This document shows positions 43,271-51,900 of a stretch of DNA of 64,000 bases, one piece after another (the first letter of the stretch is position 1; every line of letters starts with the position of its first letter). The stretch lies in NCBI GenBank assembly GCA_022510565.1, contig JAFLTE010000007.1, forward strand, positions 1-64,000, in the 5' to 3' direction. The stretch is from Lachnospiraceae bacterium (GTDB taxonomy: Bacteria > Bacillota > Clostridia > Lachnospirales > Lachnospiraceae). The notes under the pieces are model-generated. The model did no database searches, had not been told where the DNA came from, and worked only from the letters and a program-made list of their open reading frames with translations. The translations under genes and the position numbers were made by a program.

Positions 43271-44711
43271 GACAGTGGAGAAGAGAGAAGAAAACTATAG
43301 TGACAGGATGACGACATCCCTGCAGCAGACCATGTCATACATGAATGAGCATATGAAGCCGGATGCAAGCTTTGACATTGTATACCGTGTTATTGAGGTG
43401 GGCGGCAGGCAGGCGTGTATTTACTTTATCGACGGATTCTGCAAAGATGAGCTGATGATGAAAATCTTGCAGTACTTTATTGATTTAAAGCCTGCGGATA
43501 TGCCGGAGAACGTCCATGGGATGGCAAAGAAGGCAACCCCTTACGTGGAAGTGGATTTGAAAGATACATGGGACGATATTTTCTACAGCATTCTTTCCGG
43601 CGTGTTCGCTCTGTTTATCGACGGATATGACAGATGCATTTTGATTGATTCCAGAACCTATCCGGCCAGAGGTGTGGAGGAACCCGATAAAGACAAGGCG
43701 CTGCGCGGTTCCAAGGACGGGTTCGTTGAGACAATTGTTTTTAATACGGCGTTAATCAGACGCCGTATTCGCAGCACAGAGTTGCGTATGGAGATGATGA
43801 ATGCGGGAAAAAGTTCCCGTACAGATATTGTGTTGTGCTATATGGACAACAGAGTGGATCATGCTTTTCTGGATAAGGTCAAGAAGAGAATTGGGGAGGT
43901 ACAGGTGGACGCTCTGACAATGAATCAAGAGAGTCTGGCAGAGTGTTTGTACCAGCGTAGATGGTATAACCCCTTCCCGAAATTTAAATTTACCGAGAGA
44001 CCGGATGTGGCATCAGCGCAGGTGTTGGAGGGAGATATTGTGATTCTGGTGGATAATTCGCCTTCCGCTATGATTGTACCCACTTCTATTTTTGACATTG
44101 TGGAGGAGGCAGACGATTATTATTTTCCGCCCATTACGGGAACGTATTTACGGCTTACCAGATTTATTATCTCAATACTGACTTACATTATGACACCTAC
44201 GTTTTTGCTTCTCATGCAAAATCCTGACTGGGTTCCGGAGTCTTTCAAATTTATCATGCTGAAAGAGGAATCTAACATTCCGCTGATTGCCCAATTTCTC
44301 ATCTTGGAATTGGCCATTGACGGACTAAAGCTTGCGGCAATCAATACCCCGAACATGCTCAGCACACCTTTAAGTGTGATGGCGGCACTGGTTCTCGGTG
44401 AGTTTTCAGTCAACAGCGGCTGGTTTAATTCGGAAGTTATGCTCTACATGGCATTTGTTGCACTTGCCAACTATACACAGCAAAATTATGAGCTTGGATA
44501 TGCCTTGAAATTCATGCGAATCATCAATCTGATATTGACGGCGGCATTTGGACTGTACGGCTATATAGCGGCAATCATTCTCTTTGTCCTGGCGGTTGTG
44601 TGCAATAAGACACTGTCCGATAAGAGTTACATCTATCCGGTTCTTCCGTTCAACCCCAAACAGCTTGCAAAGCGTCTGTTTAGACTGCGTCTGCCGGAGT
44701 CAAAGAAATAA
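43269..44711 (+). CDS. GerA/SpoVAF-family spore germination protein
   Basis: A 480-aa membrane protein of the GerA superfamily. The cytosolic N-terminal half has LRGSKDGFVETIVFNTALIRRRIR and YNPFPKFKFTERPDVAS, sequences typical of SpoVAF rather than nutrient-receptor A subunits. Membrane helices follow at ~295-460. SpoVAF acts with SpoVA/FigP-type proteins in the spore inner membrane to enhance germination ion release. It is an orphan here, without spoVA or gerB/gerC genes. The start is TTG 43269 or GTG 43275; AAGGAG lies 4 or 10 bases upstream, inside the terminator stem. Confidence 0.87.
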   Translation: MTVEKREENYSDRMTTSLQQTMSYMNEHMKPDASFDIVYRVIEVGGRQACIYFIDGFCKDELMMKILQYFIDLKPADMPENVHGMAKKATPYVEVDLKDTWDDIFYSILSGVFALFIDGYDRCILIDSRTYPARGVEEPDKDKALRGSKDGFVETIVFNTALIRRRIRSTELRMEMMNAGKSSRTDIVLCYMDNRVDHAFLDKVKKRIGEVQVDALTMNQESLAECLYQRRWYNPFPKFKFTERPDVASAQVLEGDIVILVDNSPSAMIVPTSIFDIVEEADDYYFPPITGTYLRLTRFIISILTYIMTPTFLLLMQNPDWVPESFKFIMLKEESNIPLIAQFLILELAIDGLKLAAINTPNMLSTPLSVMAALVLGEFSVNSGWFNSEVMLYMAFVALANYTQQNYELGYALKFMRIINLILTAAFGLYGYIAAIILFVLAVVCNKTLSDKSYIYPVLPFNPKQLAKRLFRLRLPESKK

Positions 44712-44733
44712 TTCAAAAAAGAGTTGTTTTACT

Positions 44734-44762
44734 TGTTATTTTTACTGTGTGAGAGTAAAATA
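44734..44762 (+). promoter_or_regulatory. Candidate promoter of the SGNH hydrolase gene
   Basis: TTGTTA (44734-44739), a 17-base spacer and TAAAAT (44757-44762). The spacer holds an inverted repeat TTTTACT/AGTAAAA (44741-44747/44755-44761), which could be an operator. Confidence 0.45.
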
Positions 44763-44797
44763 AATTAGTATGATAACATGAAAGAGAGGGTGCCGTT

Positions 44798-45907
44798 ATG
44801 GGATACGAAGTACATTCAGAGAAAGGCTGGGTTAACAGAGGTAATCTGCATCGGATGAAGGAACTGATGCGGCGTGCCGAGCAGGGGGACAGAATGACAC
44901 TTGCATTCTTAGGCGGCTCAATTACGCAGGGCTCTGTGTCTACACAATATACGAATTGTTATGCCTATCGGGTTTTTGACTGGTTTGTGAAAAGGTTCCC
45001 GAAAACAGCGTTTACGTATGTAAATGCAGGCGTAGGCGGCACGACCTCGCAATTTGGTGTTGCGAGAGTAGATGAAGATGTGCTGTTATATAAACCGGAT
45101 TTTGTCATCATTGAATTTTCCGTGAATGATGATAATACGGACTTTTATCAGGAAACGTATGAAGGACTGGTGCGCAAGGTATACGGTAATGCCTATGCGC
45201 CTGCTGTCCTCTTGGTACATAATGTTTTTTATAATACAGGTGTCAGTGCAGAAGAGAAGCACCGTGCTGTGGGAGCGCACTATAAGCTGCCCAGTGTCAG
45301 CATGCGTTCTACTATTTATCAGGAAGTGGCATCCGGAGCCATTCCGAACCGCGAGATTACGCCGGACGATTTGCACCCGAATTCATCGGGACATGAGTTG
45401 GTTGCCGATGTAATTACGGACTGTCTGGATAAGATTTATATGCAAAGATGGGAGAACGAGGAGCCTTATTCTATGCCGGAGCCGCTGACGAGGAATGCCT
45501 ATGCCAACGCAAGACGGTATCAGAATCATAACAGTAATCCTGTCTGTGACGGCTTCACGGCTGATGGGACACTTAAGAAATATGTGAATGATATGTTCCG
45601 CTGCGGCTGGACGGCAGCTGCGAAAGGAGCAAGCATCACTTTTGAAGTGGAAGGAACGGAGATTGCTGTACAGTACCGTAAATCGGTAAACCTTCCGGCC
45701 CCTGTTGCGATAGCGGTTGTGGACGGAGATGAGGAGAATGCCGTTACGCTGGATGCCAATTTTGATGAAACATGGGGTGACTGCCTTTATATCGATACGG
45801 CGGCCCATCACATTGCAGCAGGCAAACATAAAGTGGAGATTCGCATAACACAGACACATGAAAACGACGCCGTACCCTTTTATCTTGTGTCGGTCATAGG
45901 TGCGTAA
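44798..45907 (+). CDS. SGNH/GDSL-family hydrolase, probable carbohydrate esterase
   Basis: A 369-aa esterase. The SGNH blocks are visible: FLGGSITQG (nucleophile Ser), the Gly in NAGVGGTTS, FSVNDDN (Asn) and DDLHPNSSGH (catalytic Asp and His). A C-terminal beta-rich domain (~245-369) follows, resembling carbohydrate-binding or acetyl-xylan-esterase accessory domains. No signal peptide is visible, so it likely acts on imported, acylated oligosaccharides. The GH1-ManA fusion gene follows 52 bases later, supporting a sugar-processing role. Confidence 0.82.
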   Translation: MGYEVHSEKGWVNRGNLHRMKELMRRAEQGDRMTLAFLGGSITQGSVSTQYTNCYAYRVFDWFVKRFPKTAFTYVNAGVGGTTSQFGVARVDEDVLLYKPDFVIIEFSVNDDNTDFYQETYEGLVRKVYGNAYAPAVLLVHNVFYNTGVSAEEKHRAVGAHYKLPSVSMRSTIYQEVASGAIPNREITPDDLHPNSSGHELVADVITDCLDKIYMQRWENEEPYSMPEPLTRNAYANARRYQNHNSNPVCDGFTADGTLKKYVNDMFRCGWTAAAKGASITFEVEGTEIAVQYRKSVNLPAPVAIAVVDGDEENAVTLDANFDETWGDCLYIDTAAHHIAAGKHKVEIRITQTHENDAVPFYLVSVIGA

Positions 45908-45959
45908 GCGTTTCCGAGTTGCGCACGGCGAAATAAGAACAGAAAAGGAGAATACATAA

Positions 45960-48263
45960 ATGTTTAGAGATGATTTCGTGTGGGGTGTTGCCAGCAGCGC
46001 ATACCAGATAGAAGGTAAAGAAGAGGGCGATGGCGCGGGCAGAATGATATGGGATGCATTCATCGAAGAAGGACGTATTGCCGACGGAAAGAATGCGGAG
46101 GTTACGTGCGACCATATGCACAGATATCCCGAGGACTTTAAGTTGATGCGCCTTTTAGGAATTAAGGCATATCGTTTTTCCGTGAATTGGAGCAGAATCA
46201 TGCCTGAAGGCACAGGAAGAGTCAATGAAAAAGCGATTACCTTATACCGAAGCATGATTATGTCAATGAAAGAGAACGGCATCACCCCTTATCTGACCAT
46301 GTATCACTGGGAGTTTCCGCAGGCACTGCAGGATCGCGGAGGCTGGCTGAATGAAGAGTCAATTCAGTGGTTCGCAGAGTACGCTAAGGTGATTGCCGAG
46401 AATTTCACCGATATATGTGAGTATATTATTACATTGAATGAGCCTGAGTGTTTTGTAGGTCTGGGACATTTAAGCGGTGTGCATGCACCGGGTAAAAAAA
46501 TGGAATATAAGGAGACATTCCAGATTGCACATAATGCACTTCGTGCTCACGGACAAGCGGTTATCACTTTAAGGAAATATGCGAAGCAACCGATTAAGAT
46601 TGGCTATGCGCCCACATGCAGTATGGCATATCCGGAGACGAATAAGCCTGAGGATATAGAAGCAGCCAGAAAAGTATTGTTCTCTTTCTACAATCCGATC
46701 AGCAATTGGACTTGGAACGTGGCCTGGTTCAACGATCCTGTTTTTCTGGGCAAATATCCGGAGGTGGGGCTTGAGCAGTTCAAGGAATATCTGCCGGAAA
46801 TTACCGAAGAAGATATGAAGTTGATTTCACAGCCTCTTGATTTTATGGGACAGAATATTTACAACGGATATATCATTCGCGCAGGTGCGGACGGAGAGCC
46901 GGAGTTTGTTCCTCTGCCGGAAGGTCTCCCCAAAACGGCTGCGGGATGGCCTGTGAATCCCGAATGTCTCTACTGGGGAATCAAATTTATTTATGATAGA
47001 TATAAGCTGCCGATTTATATTACGGAGAACGGTATGTCCTGTCACGATATCGTATCCCGCGACGGACAGGTACACGATCCCAACAGAATCACTTTTTTAG
47101 ATCGTTATTTGTCCGCGCTGCAGTGTGCAAGCGATGAGGGAGTGGATATACGAGGGTATTTTCTGTGGACATTCCTCGATAATTTCGAGTGGGAGAAAGG
47201 CTTTAGCGAGCGTTTCGGAATCATTCATGTGGATTTTGCAACACAGAAGCGTACTGCTAAGGATTCCGCTTTCTGGTATCAGAAAGTAATCGAGACTAAC
47301 GGCAAAACATTGTCCATTAATCAGCCTCCGGCGCCCATTCTGTACTTGAATCCGGTCTTCAAGCAGATGATTTGGGGAGGAGAACGTCTGGCTACGGATT
47401 GGCACTATGAGATTCCCGGCAATGATACCGGTGAATGTTGGGCTGTGAGCGCTCATCCTAACGGTGACTGTACGGTTAGAGAGGGCATCTACAAGGATAA
47501 AAAACTTTCCGAGTTGTGGAAAGAGCATCCGGAACTGTTCGGCAATATCGATTCGGACAGATTCCCGCTTCTCGTGAAAATTATTGATGCTAAGGCAGAC
47601 TTAAGCATCCAGGTACATCCTGACGATGCCTATGCCAAGGTGAATGAAGACGGATCACTTGGCAAGACAGAGTGTTGGTATGTGTTGGATTGTGACGAGG
47701 ATTCCGGTCTGGTTATCGGACACAATGCAGGGAGCAAGGACGAACTTACCGACATGATTCGAAACGGCAGATGGGGTGAATTTATCCGTGAAGTCCCGGT
47801 ACATAAGGGAGATTTTATTCAGATTGAGCCCGGCACCGTGCATGCAATCAAAGGCGGACTTATGATTCTTGAGACACAGCAGAACAGTGATATTACTTAT
47901 CGAGTCTACGATTATGACAGATTGACGAACGGTAAACCGAGAGAACTTCATATTGACAAGAGTATTGATGTAATTACCGTGCCGTCCAAATCGGAAAAAG
48001 AAAGTGTCGTGAATGTGGGTAAATTGCCGCCAAACAAGATGAATCAGCTTATTTCCTGTGATTATTACAAAGTATGGAAGCTGGATGTGACAGAACCTAT
48101 GACACTTTTGCAGGAGGAGCCTTTCCTGATTGTGAGTGTGATTGAAGGTGATGGCTTAATCAACGGTCAGATGATAGGTAAAGGTGACCATTTCATTCTG
48201 CCGAACGGTTATGGAACAGCAGCACTTCAAGGGAATATGCAGTTGATTTTATCCACCGTGTAG
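45960..48263 (+). CDS. Fusion of GH1 beta-glycosidase and mannose-6-phosphate isomerase
   Basis: One open frame of 767 aa holds two enzymes. Residues 1-~445 are a glycoside hydrolase family 1 beta-glycosidase: FVWGVASSAYQIEG, acid/base Glu161 in TLNEPE and nucleophile Glu356 in ITENGM. Residues ~458-767 are a class I mannose-6-phosphate isomerase: metal ligands are in IQVHPDDA, GKTECWY and EPGTVHAIKGG. The junction is a short linker (~447-458) without any stop or start signals. Both sets of catalytic residues are intact, so a bifunctional cytosolic enzyme that releases and channels a hexose is plausible. AAAAGGAG precedes the ATG. Confidence 0.9.
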   Translation: MFRDDFVWGVASSAYQIEGKEEGDGAGRMIWDAFIEEGRIADGKNAEVTCDHMHRYPEDFKLMRLLGIKAYRFSVNWSRIMPEGTGRVNEKAITLYRSMIMSMKENGITPYLTMYHWEFPQALQDRGGWLNEESIQWFAEYAKVIAENFTDICEYIITLNEPECFVGLGHLSGVHAPGKKMEYKETFQIAHNALRAHGQAVITLRKYAKQPIKIGYAPTCSMAYPETNKPEDIEAARKVLFSFYNPISNWTWNVAWFNDPVFLGKYPEVGLEQFKEYLPEITEEDMKLISQPLDFMGQNIYNGYIIRAGADGEPEFVPLPEGLPKTAAGWPVNPECLYWGIKFIYDRYKLPIYITENGMSCHDIVSRDGQVHDPNRITFLDRYLSALQCASDEGVDIRGYFLWTFLDNFEWEKGFSERFGIIHVDFATQKRTAKDSAFWYQKVIETNGKTLSINQPPAPILYLNPVFKQMIWGGERLATDWHYEIPGNDTGECWAVSAHPNGDCTVREGIYKDKKLSELWKEHPELFGNIDSDRFPLLVKIIDAKADLSIQVHPDDAYAKVNEDGSLGKTECWYVLDCDEDSGLVIGHNAGSKDELTDMIRNGRWGEFIREVPVHKGDFIQIEPGTVHAIKGGLMILETQQNSDITYRVYDYDRLTNGKPRELHIDKSIDVITVPSKSEKESVVNVGKLPPNKMNQLISCDYYKVWKLDVTEPMTLLQEEPFLIVSVIEGDGLINGQMIGKGDHFILPNGYGTAALQGNMQLILSTV

Positions 48264-48293
48264 TTGACTTTTGCAGGTCGGGTTTGATATGAT
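48264..48293 (+). promoter_or_regulatory. Candidate promoter of the membrane EAL gene
   Basis: TTGACT (48264-48269), an 18-base spacer and TATGAT (48288-48293), directly after the fusion gene's stop codon. Confidence 0.55.
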
Positions 48294-48339
48294 AAATAAA
48301 CAGAGAATTATTGGAACATCTATGTAGAGGAAGAGCGTT

Positions 48340-50271
48340 ATGGGAAAAAGTATCAGCCTTGACATTGCTGCGCTTGTCTTGCTTCTTATCCTGCTGAATT
48401 CGTGTTATGTCAGGAAAATGACAAGCGGTATATCAAACCGCATATTTATGATTATCGTGCTGGTTTCGATAGCCTCAACGCTATTTGATATTGCGGCAGT
48501 TACGCTGGACAATGCGCAGAGTAACAATATCGCTGCACTCTATACGGCTCATTCGGGATATTTGATTACCCATTTTCTATGCGTACCGCTGCATCTGCTG
48601 TTTGTCATCAGTCTGACAGATACATGGCATATACTGCGCAAGCGTATTGGGATGCAGATTTTGCTGGGGCTACCCCTTGTGGTAATGTTTGTTGCCCTTG
48701 TGGTCAATGCGGGTAATCAGATAGTTTTCTCGGTTGAGAGCGGTTATACACGGGGACCGTTGTTTGGTCTGATGTATGTTGCTACAGTCTTGTATATTGT
48801 TTTTGATATTGTTTATATCGTCCGATACCGCGACCTATTTAGTTTCAGCAGACTTGTGGCTATCGCTACGGTGATACCGGTCGGTTTGGTGGCAATGCTT
48901 ATACAGATGTTTAATCCGCGTACGCTGGTTGAAATGTTCTGTGGGTCCATCAGTCTATTGATTATCAGCATCGGTATACAGCGCCCTGAGGATTATATAG
49001 ACTCTTTTACGCAACTTACGAAATACAGTGCCTATGTCTATGATATGAAACGTGCTTCCCGCAATGATAAGCACGTGAAAATTATTATGCTCAATATAGG
49101 TAACTTCAGGTCGGTTCAGGCTATGGTAGGATTTGATTCCGCTATGGATGTGCTCAAAGAGGTCGCCGGCAAGATACGTGAGATTAATAAAAAGATGGGC
49201 GGAAACGCCGACTTATATTATCTTGACAATGGTCGTTTTCGGATAGTTTTCTGCGGAAAATACCGTGAGAAAGCAGAGAGCATGGCGGAGGCGTTAAATC
49301 AGGAACTTAAGAAAAAAATTGAGCTCAACGAATTGGATATAAATTTAACGCCCTATATTGTGCTTGCAAATTATCCCGAAGAGCTTACGGATTTCAGAAC
49401 GCTGATGGCATTCGGAGCGGACTTCCATCAGAGAACTCCTTATACCGGTCAAATTATTCGGGCCGGCGAGATGTATAATCAGAATCAGCTTGATATTCAG
49501 AATAATATTGATGAGATTATCGAGCGTGCACTTGAACATGGCAGTTTTGAAGTGTATTATCAGCCGATTTATTCTGTTGCACAGGGAAAATTCGTGTCTG
49601 CGGAGGCTTTGATACGCCTGTTTGACCCTCAGCATGGCTTTATTTCGCCGGAGACACTTATTGTGTCGGCTGAGCAGAACGGTGCTATTCACAGAATAGG
49701 CGAGTTTGTCTTTGAGAAGGTCTGTCAGTTCATAGCAAGTGATGAGTTTGCCAGATTAGGACTTGATTATATTGAGATTAATCTGTCTGTGGCGCAGATT
49801 ATGAATGGGGATCTTCCCGATACCTATCTTGCCATTATGAATAAATATCATGTCACTCCGGATAAGATTAATTTGGAGATTACAGAGACGGCGGCGGCTT
49901 ATGCGCAGAATGTTATGACGGATAATCTGGAGAGGCTTACACAGGCCGGAATCAGTTTCTCGCTGGATGATTACGGAACAGGTTACTCCAATATGCAGCG
50001 AGTAATTCAACTGCCGCTTAAGATTATTAAGCTTGACAAATCCTTTGTGGATACGAAAAATAACCCAAAAGTGTGGATTTTCTTAAGAAATACGGTTAAA
50101 ATGCTGAAAGACATGGATATGGAGATTGTTGTGGAGGGCGTTGAGACGCAGGAAATGTTGGATGCATTTTCTGACCTAAAATGTGATTTTATTCAGGGAT
50201 ATTTCTTTTCGAAACCGATTCCGAGAAATGATTTTGTAGCATTTATTACCGAAGCGAATAAAGCATCGTGA
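48340..50271 (+). CDS. Membrane protein with degenerate GGDEF and EAL domain
   Basis: A 643-aa protein with about seven N-terminal membrane helices (~5-225), a GGDEF-like domain whose signature is lost (DNGRFRIVF, ~240-380) and an EAL domain (~395-640). The EAL residues needed for c-di-GMP hydrolysis appear intact: EALIRL, INLSVAQ, LEITET, DDYGTGYS, KLDKSF and VVEGVE. It is therefore a probable c-di-GMP phosphodiesterase reading a membrane or extracellular cue. It is followed 20-45 bases later by a methyl-accepting protein, which suggests linked control of motility or chemotaxis. Confidence 0.85.
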   Translation: MGKSISLDIAALVLLLILLNSCYVRKMTSGISNRIFMIIVLVSIASTLFDIAAVTLDNAQSNNIAALYTAHSGYLITHFLCVPLHLLFVISLTDTWHILRKRIGMQILLGLPLVVMFVALVVNAGNQIVFSVESGYTRGPLFGLMYVATVLYIVFDIVYIVRYRDLFSFSRLVAIATVIPVGLVAMLIQMFNPRTLVEMFCGSISLLIISIGIQRPEDYIDSFTQLTKYSAYVYDMKRASRNDKHVKIIMLNIGNFRSVQAMVGFDSAMDVLKEVAGKIREINKKMGGNADLYYLDNGRFRIVFCGKYREKAESMAEALNQELKKKIELNELDINLTPYIVLANYPEELTDFRTLMAFGADFHQRTPYTGQIIRAGEMYNQNQLDIQNNIDEIIERALEHGSFEVYYQPIYSVAQGKFVSAEALIRLFDPQHGFISPETLIVSAEQNGAIHRIGEFVFEKVCQFIASDEFARLGLDYIEINLSVAQIMNGDLPDTYLAIMNKYHVTPDKINLEITETAAAYAQNVMTDNLERLTQAGISFSLDDYGTGYSNMQRVIQLPLKIIKLDKSFVDTKNNPKVWIFLRNTVKMLKDMDMEIVVEGVETQEMLDAFSDLKCDFIQGYFFSKPIPRNDFVAFITEANKAS

Positions 50272-50314
50272 TATAGAAAACTATGAATCAATGTGTGGAA
50301 GGAGATACATAAAG

Positions 50315-51802
50315 ATGAGAATGTCAGAAGTTCAAAGGTGCAACAAGGTGACTATATTATGTCACGGCATCATCGGTGCAATTATCAGTGCGGCATATCT
50401 GATTGAAGTGCTTAAGGGAAGCAGAACTATACTATATTTAGTTATGCTTATGCTGTTGGCGGTGGGACCTGTTTTGGTAGAAGTAGCGATGTATAAGAAG
50501 AATCCCGAGAGTCAGATACTCAGGAAGGTGATCGCCTACAGCTATGCGGTGATGTATGCTGTGGTTGTGTTTACTACCACCAGCAAGCTGCCGTTTACCT
50601 ATATTGTGCCCATGCTTATTATCATCACTCTGTACGGAGACATTTCCTATTGCTTGAAGATTGGCGTGGGAGGCGTACTAATCAATGTGGCGGATGTTGC
50701 ATACAAGGCATTCATTGCGGAACTTGCCCGGGAAGACCTTCCGGATATAGAAATCCGCGTGATTGTTATGGTTATCATTGTTATTTATCTGTGTCTGACA
50801 GCTAAGGTGTTAAAGCAGATTAATGAAGATAAGCAGCAGGAACTTGCAGAGGAGAAAGATAAAATTGAACGTCTGTTAAATCAGGTAATGCGTCTTTCCG
50901 GAGAATTGTCAGGCGGCGTCGAGCGGGTGGATGACCATATGAGCCGTCTGGATAAATCTGTGGACGAGATGAGCGCGGCAATGGAAGATGTGGCTACCGG
51001 AACGCAGGAGACTGCAGAGTCTGTTCAGAATCAGTTGACCCGCACACAAGAAATACAGAAGCTGATTGATGATGTTGGGGAGGTGGGCATTTATATTAAA
51101 GAGCGTATGGATACCGCCACCGTTGAGATGGAAAGTGGCGTTGCCGATATGGCATTATTGACTAAGCAGTCCAAGCAATCCAGGGAGGCCAATGCCACCG
51201 TTGTGAACTTGATGAACGAACTGCATATTCAGGCTGAGAAGATGAATGAGATTGTCGGTCTGATTACCAGTATTGCCAATAGGACCAGTATGTTGGCGCT
51301 CAATGCCAGCATTGAGGCAGCTCGTGCGGGAGGAGATGCCGGAGCAAGCTTCTCTGTGGTTGCTAAGCAGGTAACCGATTTGGCAGACCAGACTAAAGAG
51401 GCTACTGTAAATATTGCAGAGTTAATCGGAACCGTAACAGGTGAGTTGAGGCAGGTAACAGATGCGGTCAGAGTTGTAGAAGAAAATGCGGAGGCACAGG
51501 ATGAGAAGACAGAGAATTTAAGCAAGAGCTTAAATAATCTTATGGATATGACTATTACGATTGCCGAAAAGACTTCGGGTCTGGAGCAGATGATAGAAAA
51601 ATTAGCTACGGCAAATGAGAATATTGTGCAGGATATTCAGACCATCTCTGCAATAACGCAGGAAGTTACGGCTCATTCCAACGAAACACTGAATACTTGT
51701 AAAGAGAATCAAGAGATTGTTGATGAGGTCAGCCGAATAACTGCTAAGCTGAATGAGAATGCGCGGGAGCTAAAAAGCGGGCACGCACAGTCAACGGTTT
51801 AA
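50315..51802 (+). CDS. Methyl-accepting chemotaxis protein
   Basis: A 495-aa chemoreceptor-like protein. Five or six membrane helices (~12-175) replace the usual periplasmic sensor, and no HAMP domain is obvious. A long coiled-coil signalling domain (~190-495) carries the hairpin tip MLALNASIEAARAGGDAG. ATG 50315 is chosen because GGAAGGAG (50297-50304) is spaced 10 bases from it. It likely senses an intracellular or membrane cue and signals through CheA/CheW encoded elsewhere. A terminator follows at 51818. Confidence 0.88.
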   Translation: MRMSEVQRCNKVTILCHGIIGAIISAAYLIEVLKGSRTILYLVMLMLLAVGPVLVEVAMYKKNPESQILRKVIAYSYAVMYAVVVFTTTSKLPFTYIVPMLIIITLYGDISYCLKIGVGGVLINVADVAYKAFIAELAREDLPDIEIRVIVMVIIVIYLCLTAKVLKQINEDKQQELAEEKDKIERLLNQVMRLSGELSGGVERVDDHMSRLDKSVDEMSAAMEDVATGTQETAESVQNQLTRTQEIQKLIDDVGEVGIYIKERMDTATVEMESGVADMALLTKQSKQSREANATVVNLMNELHIQAEKMNEIVGLITSIANRTSMLALNASIEAARAGGDAGASFSVVAKQVTDLADQTKEATVNIAELIGTVTGELRQVTDAVRVVEENAEAQDEKTENLSKSLNNLMDMTITIAEKTSGLEQMIEKLATANENIVQDIQTISAITQEVTAHSNETLNTCKENQEIVDEVSRITAKLNENARELKSGHAQSTV

Positions 51803-51817
51803 CAATAAAACAAACGT

Positions 51818-51848
51818 AAACCCCGGAAGTATTATCCGGGGTTTTGGT
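51818..51848 (+). terminator. Terminator after the chemoreceptor gene
   Basis: AAACCCCGGA (51818-51827) pairs with TCCGGGGTTT (51835-51844) around a 7-nt loop. Confidence 0.85.
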
Positions 51849-51900
51849 ATATTGCCTTTTGCCATGTGTCTGAGAGATTAGATAATAGAGGAGAATATAT

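Noticed and set aside
45383-46285. Long minus-strand reading frame (300 codons) across the esterase/GH1 junction
   Set aside because: It lies antisense to two well-conserved genes, has no ribosome site and its translation resembles no known fold.
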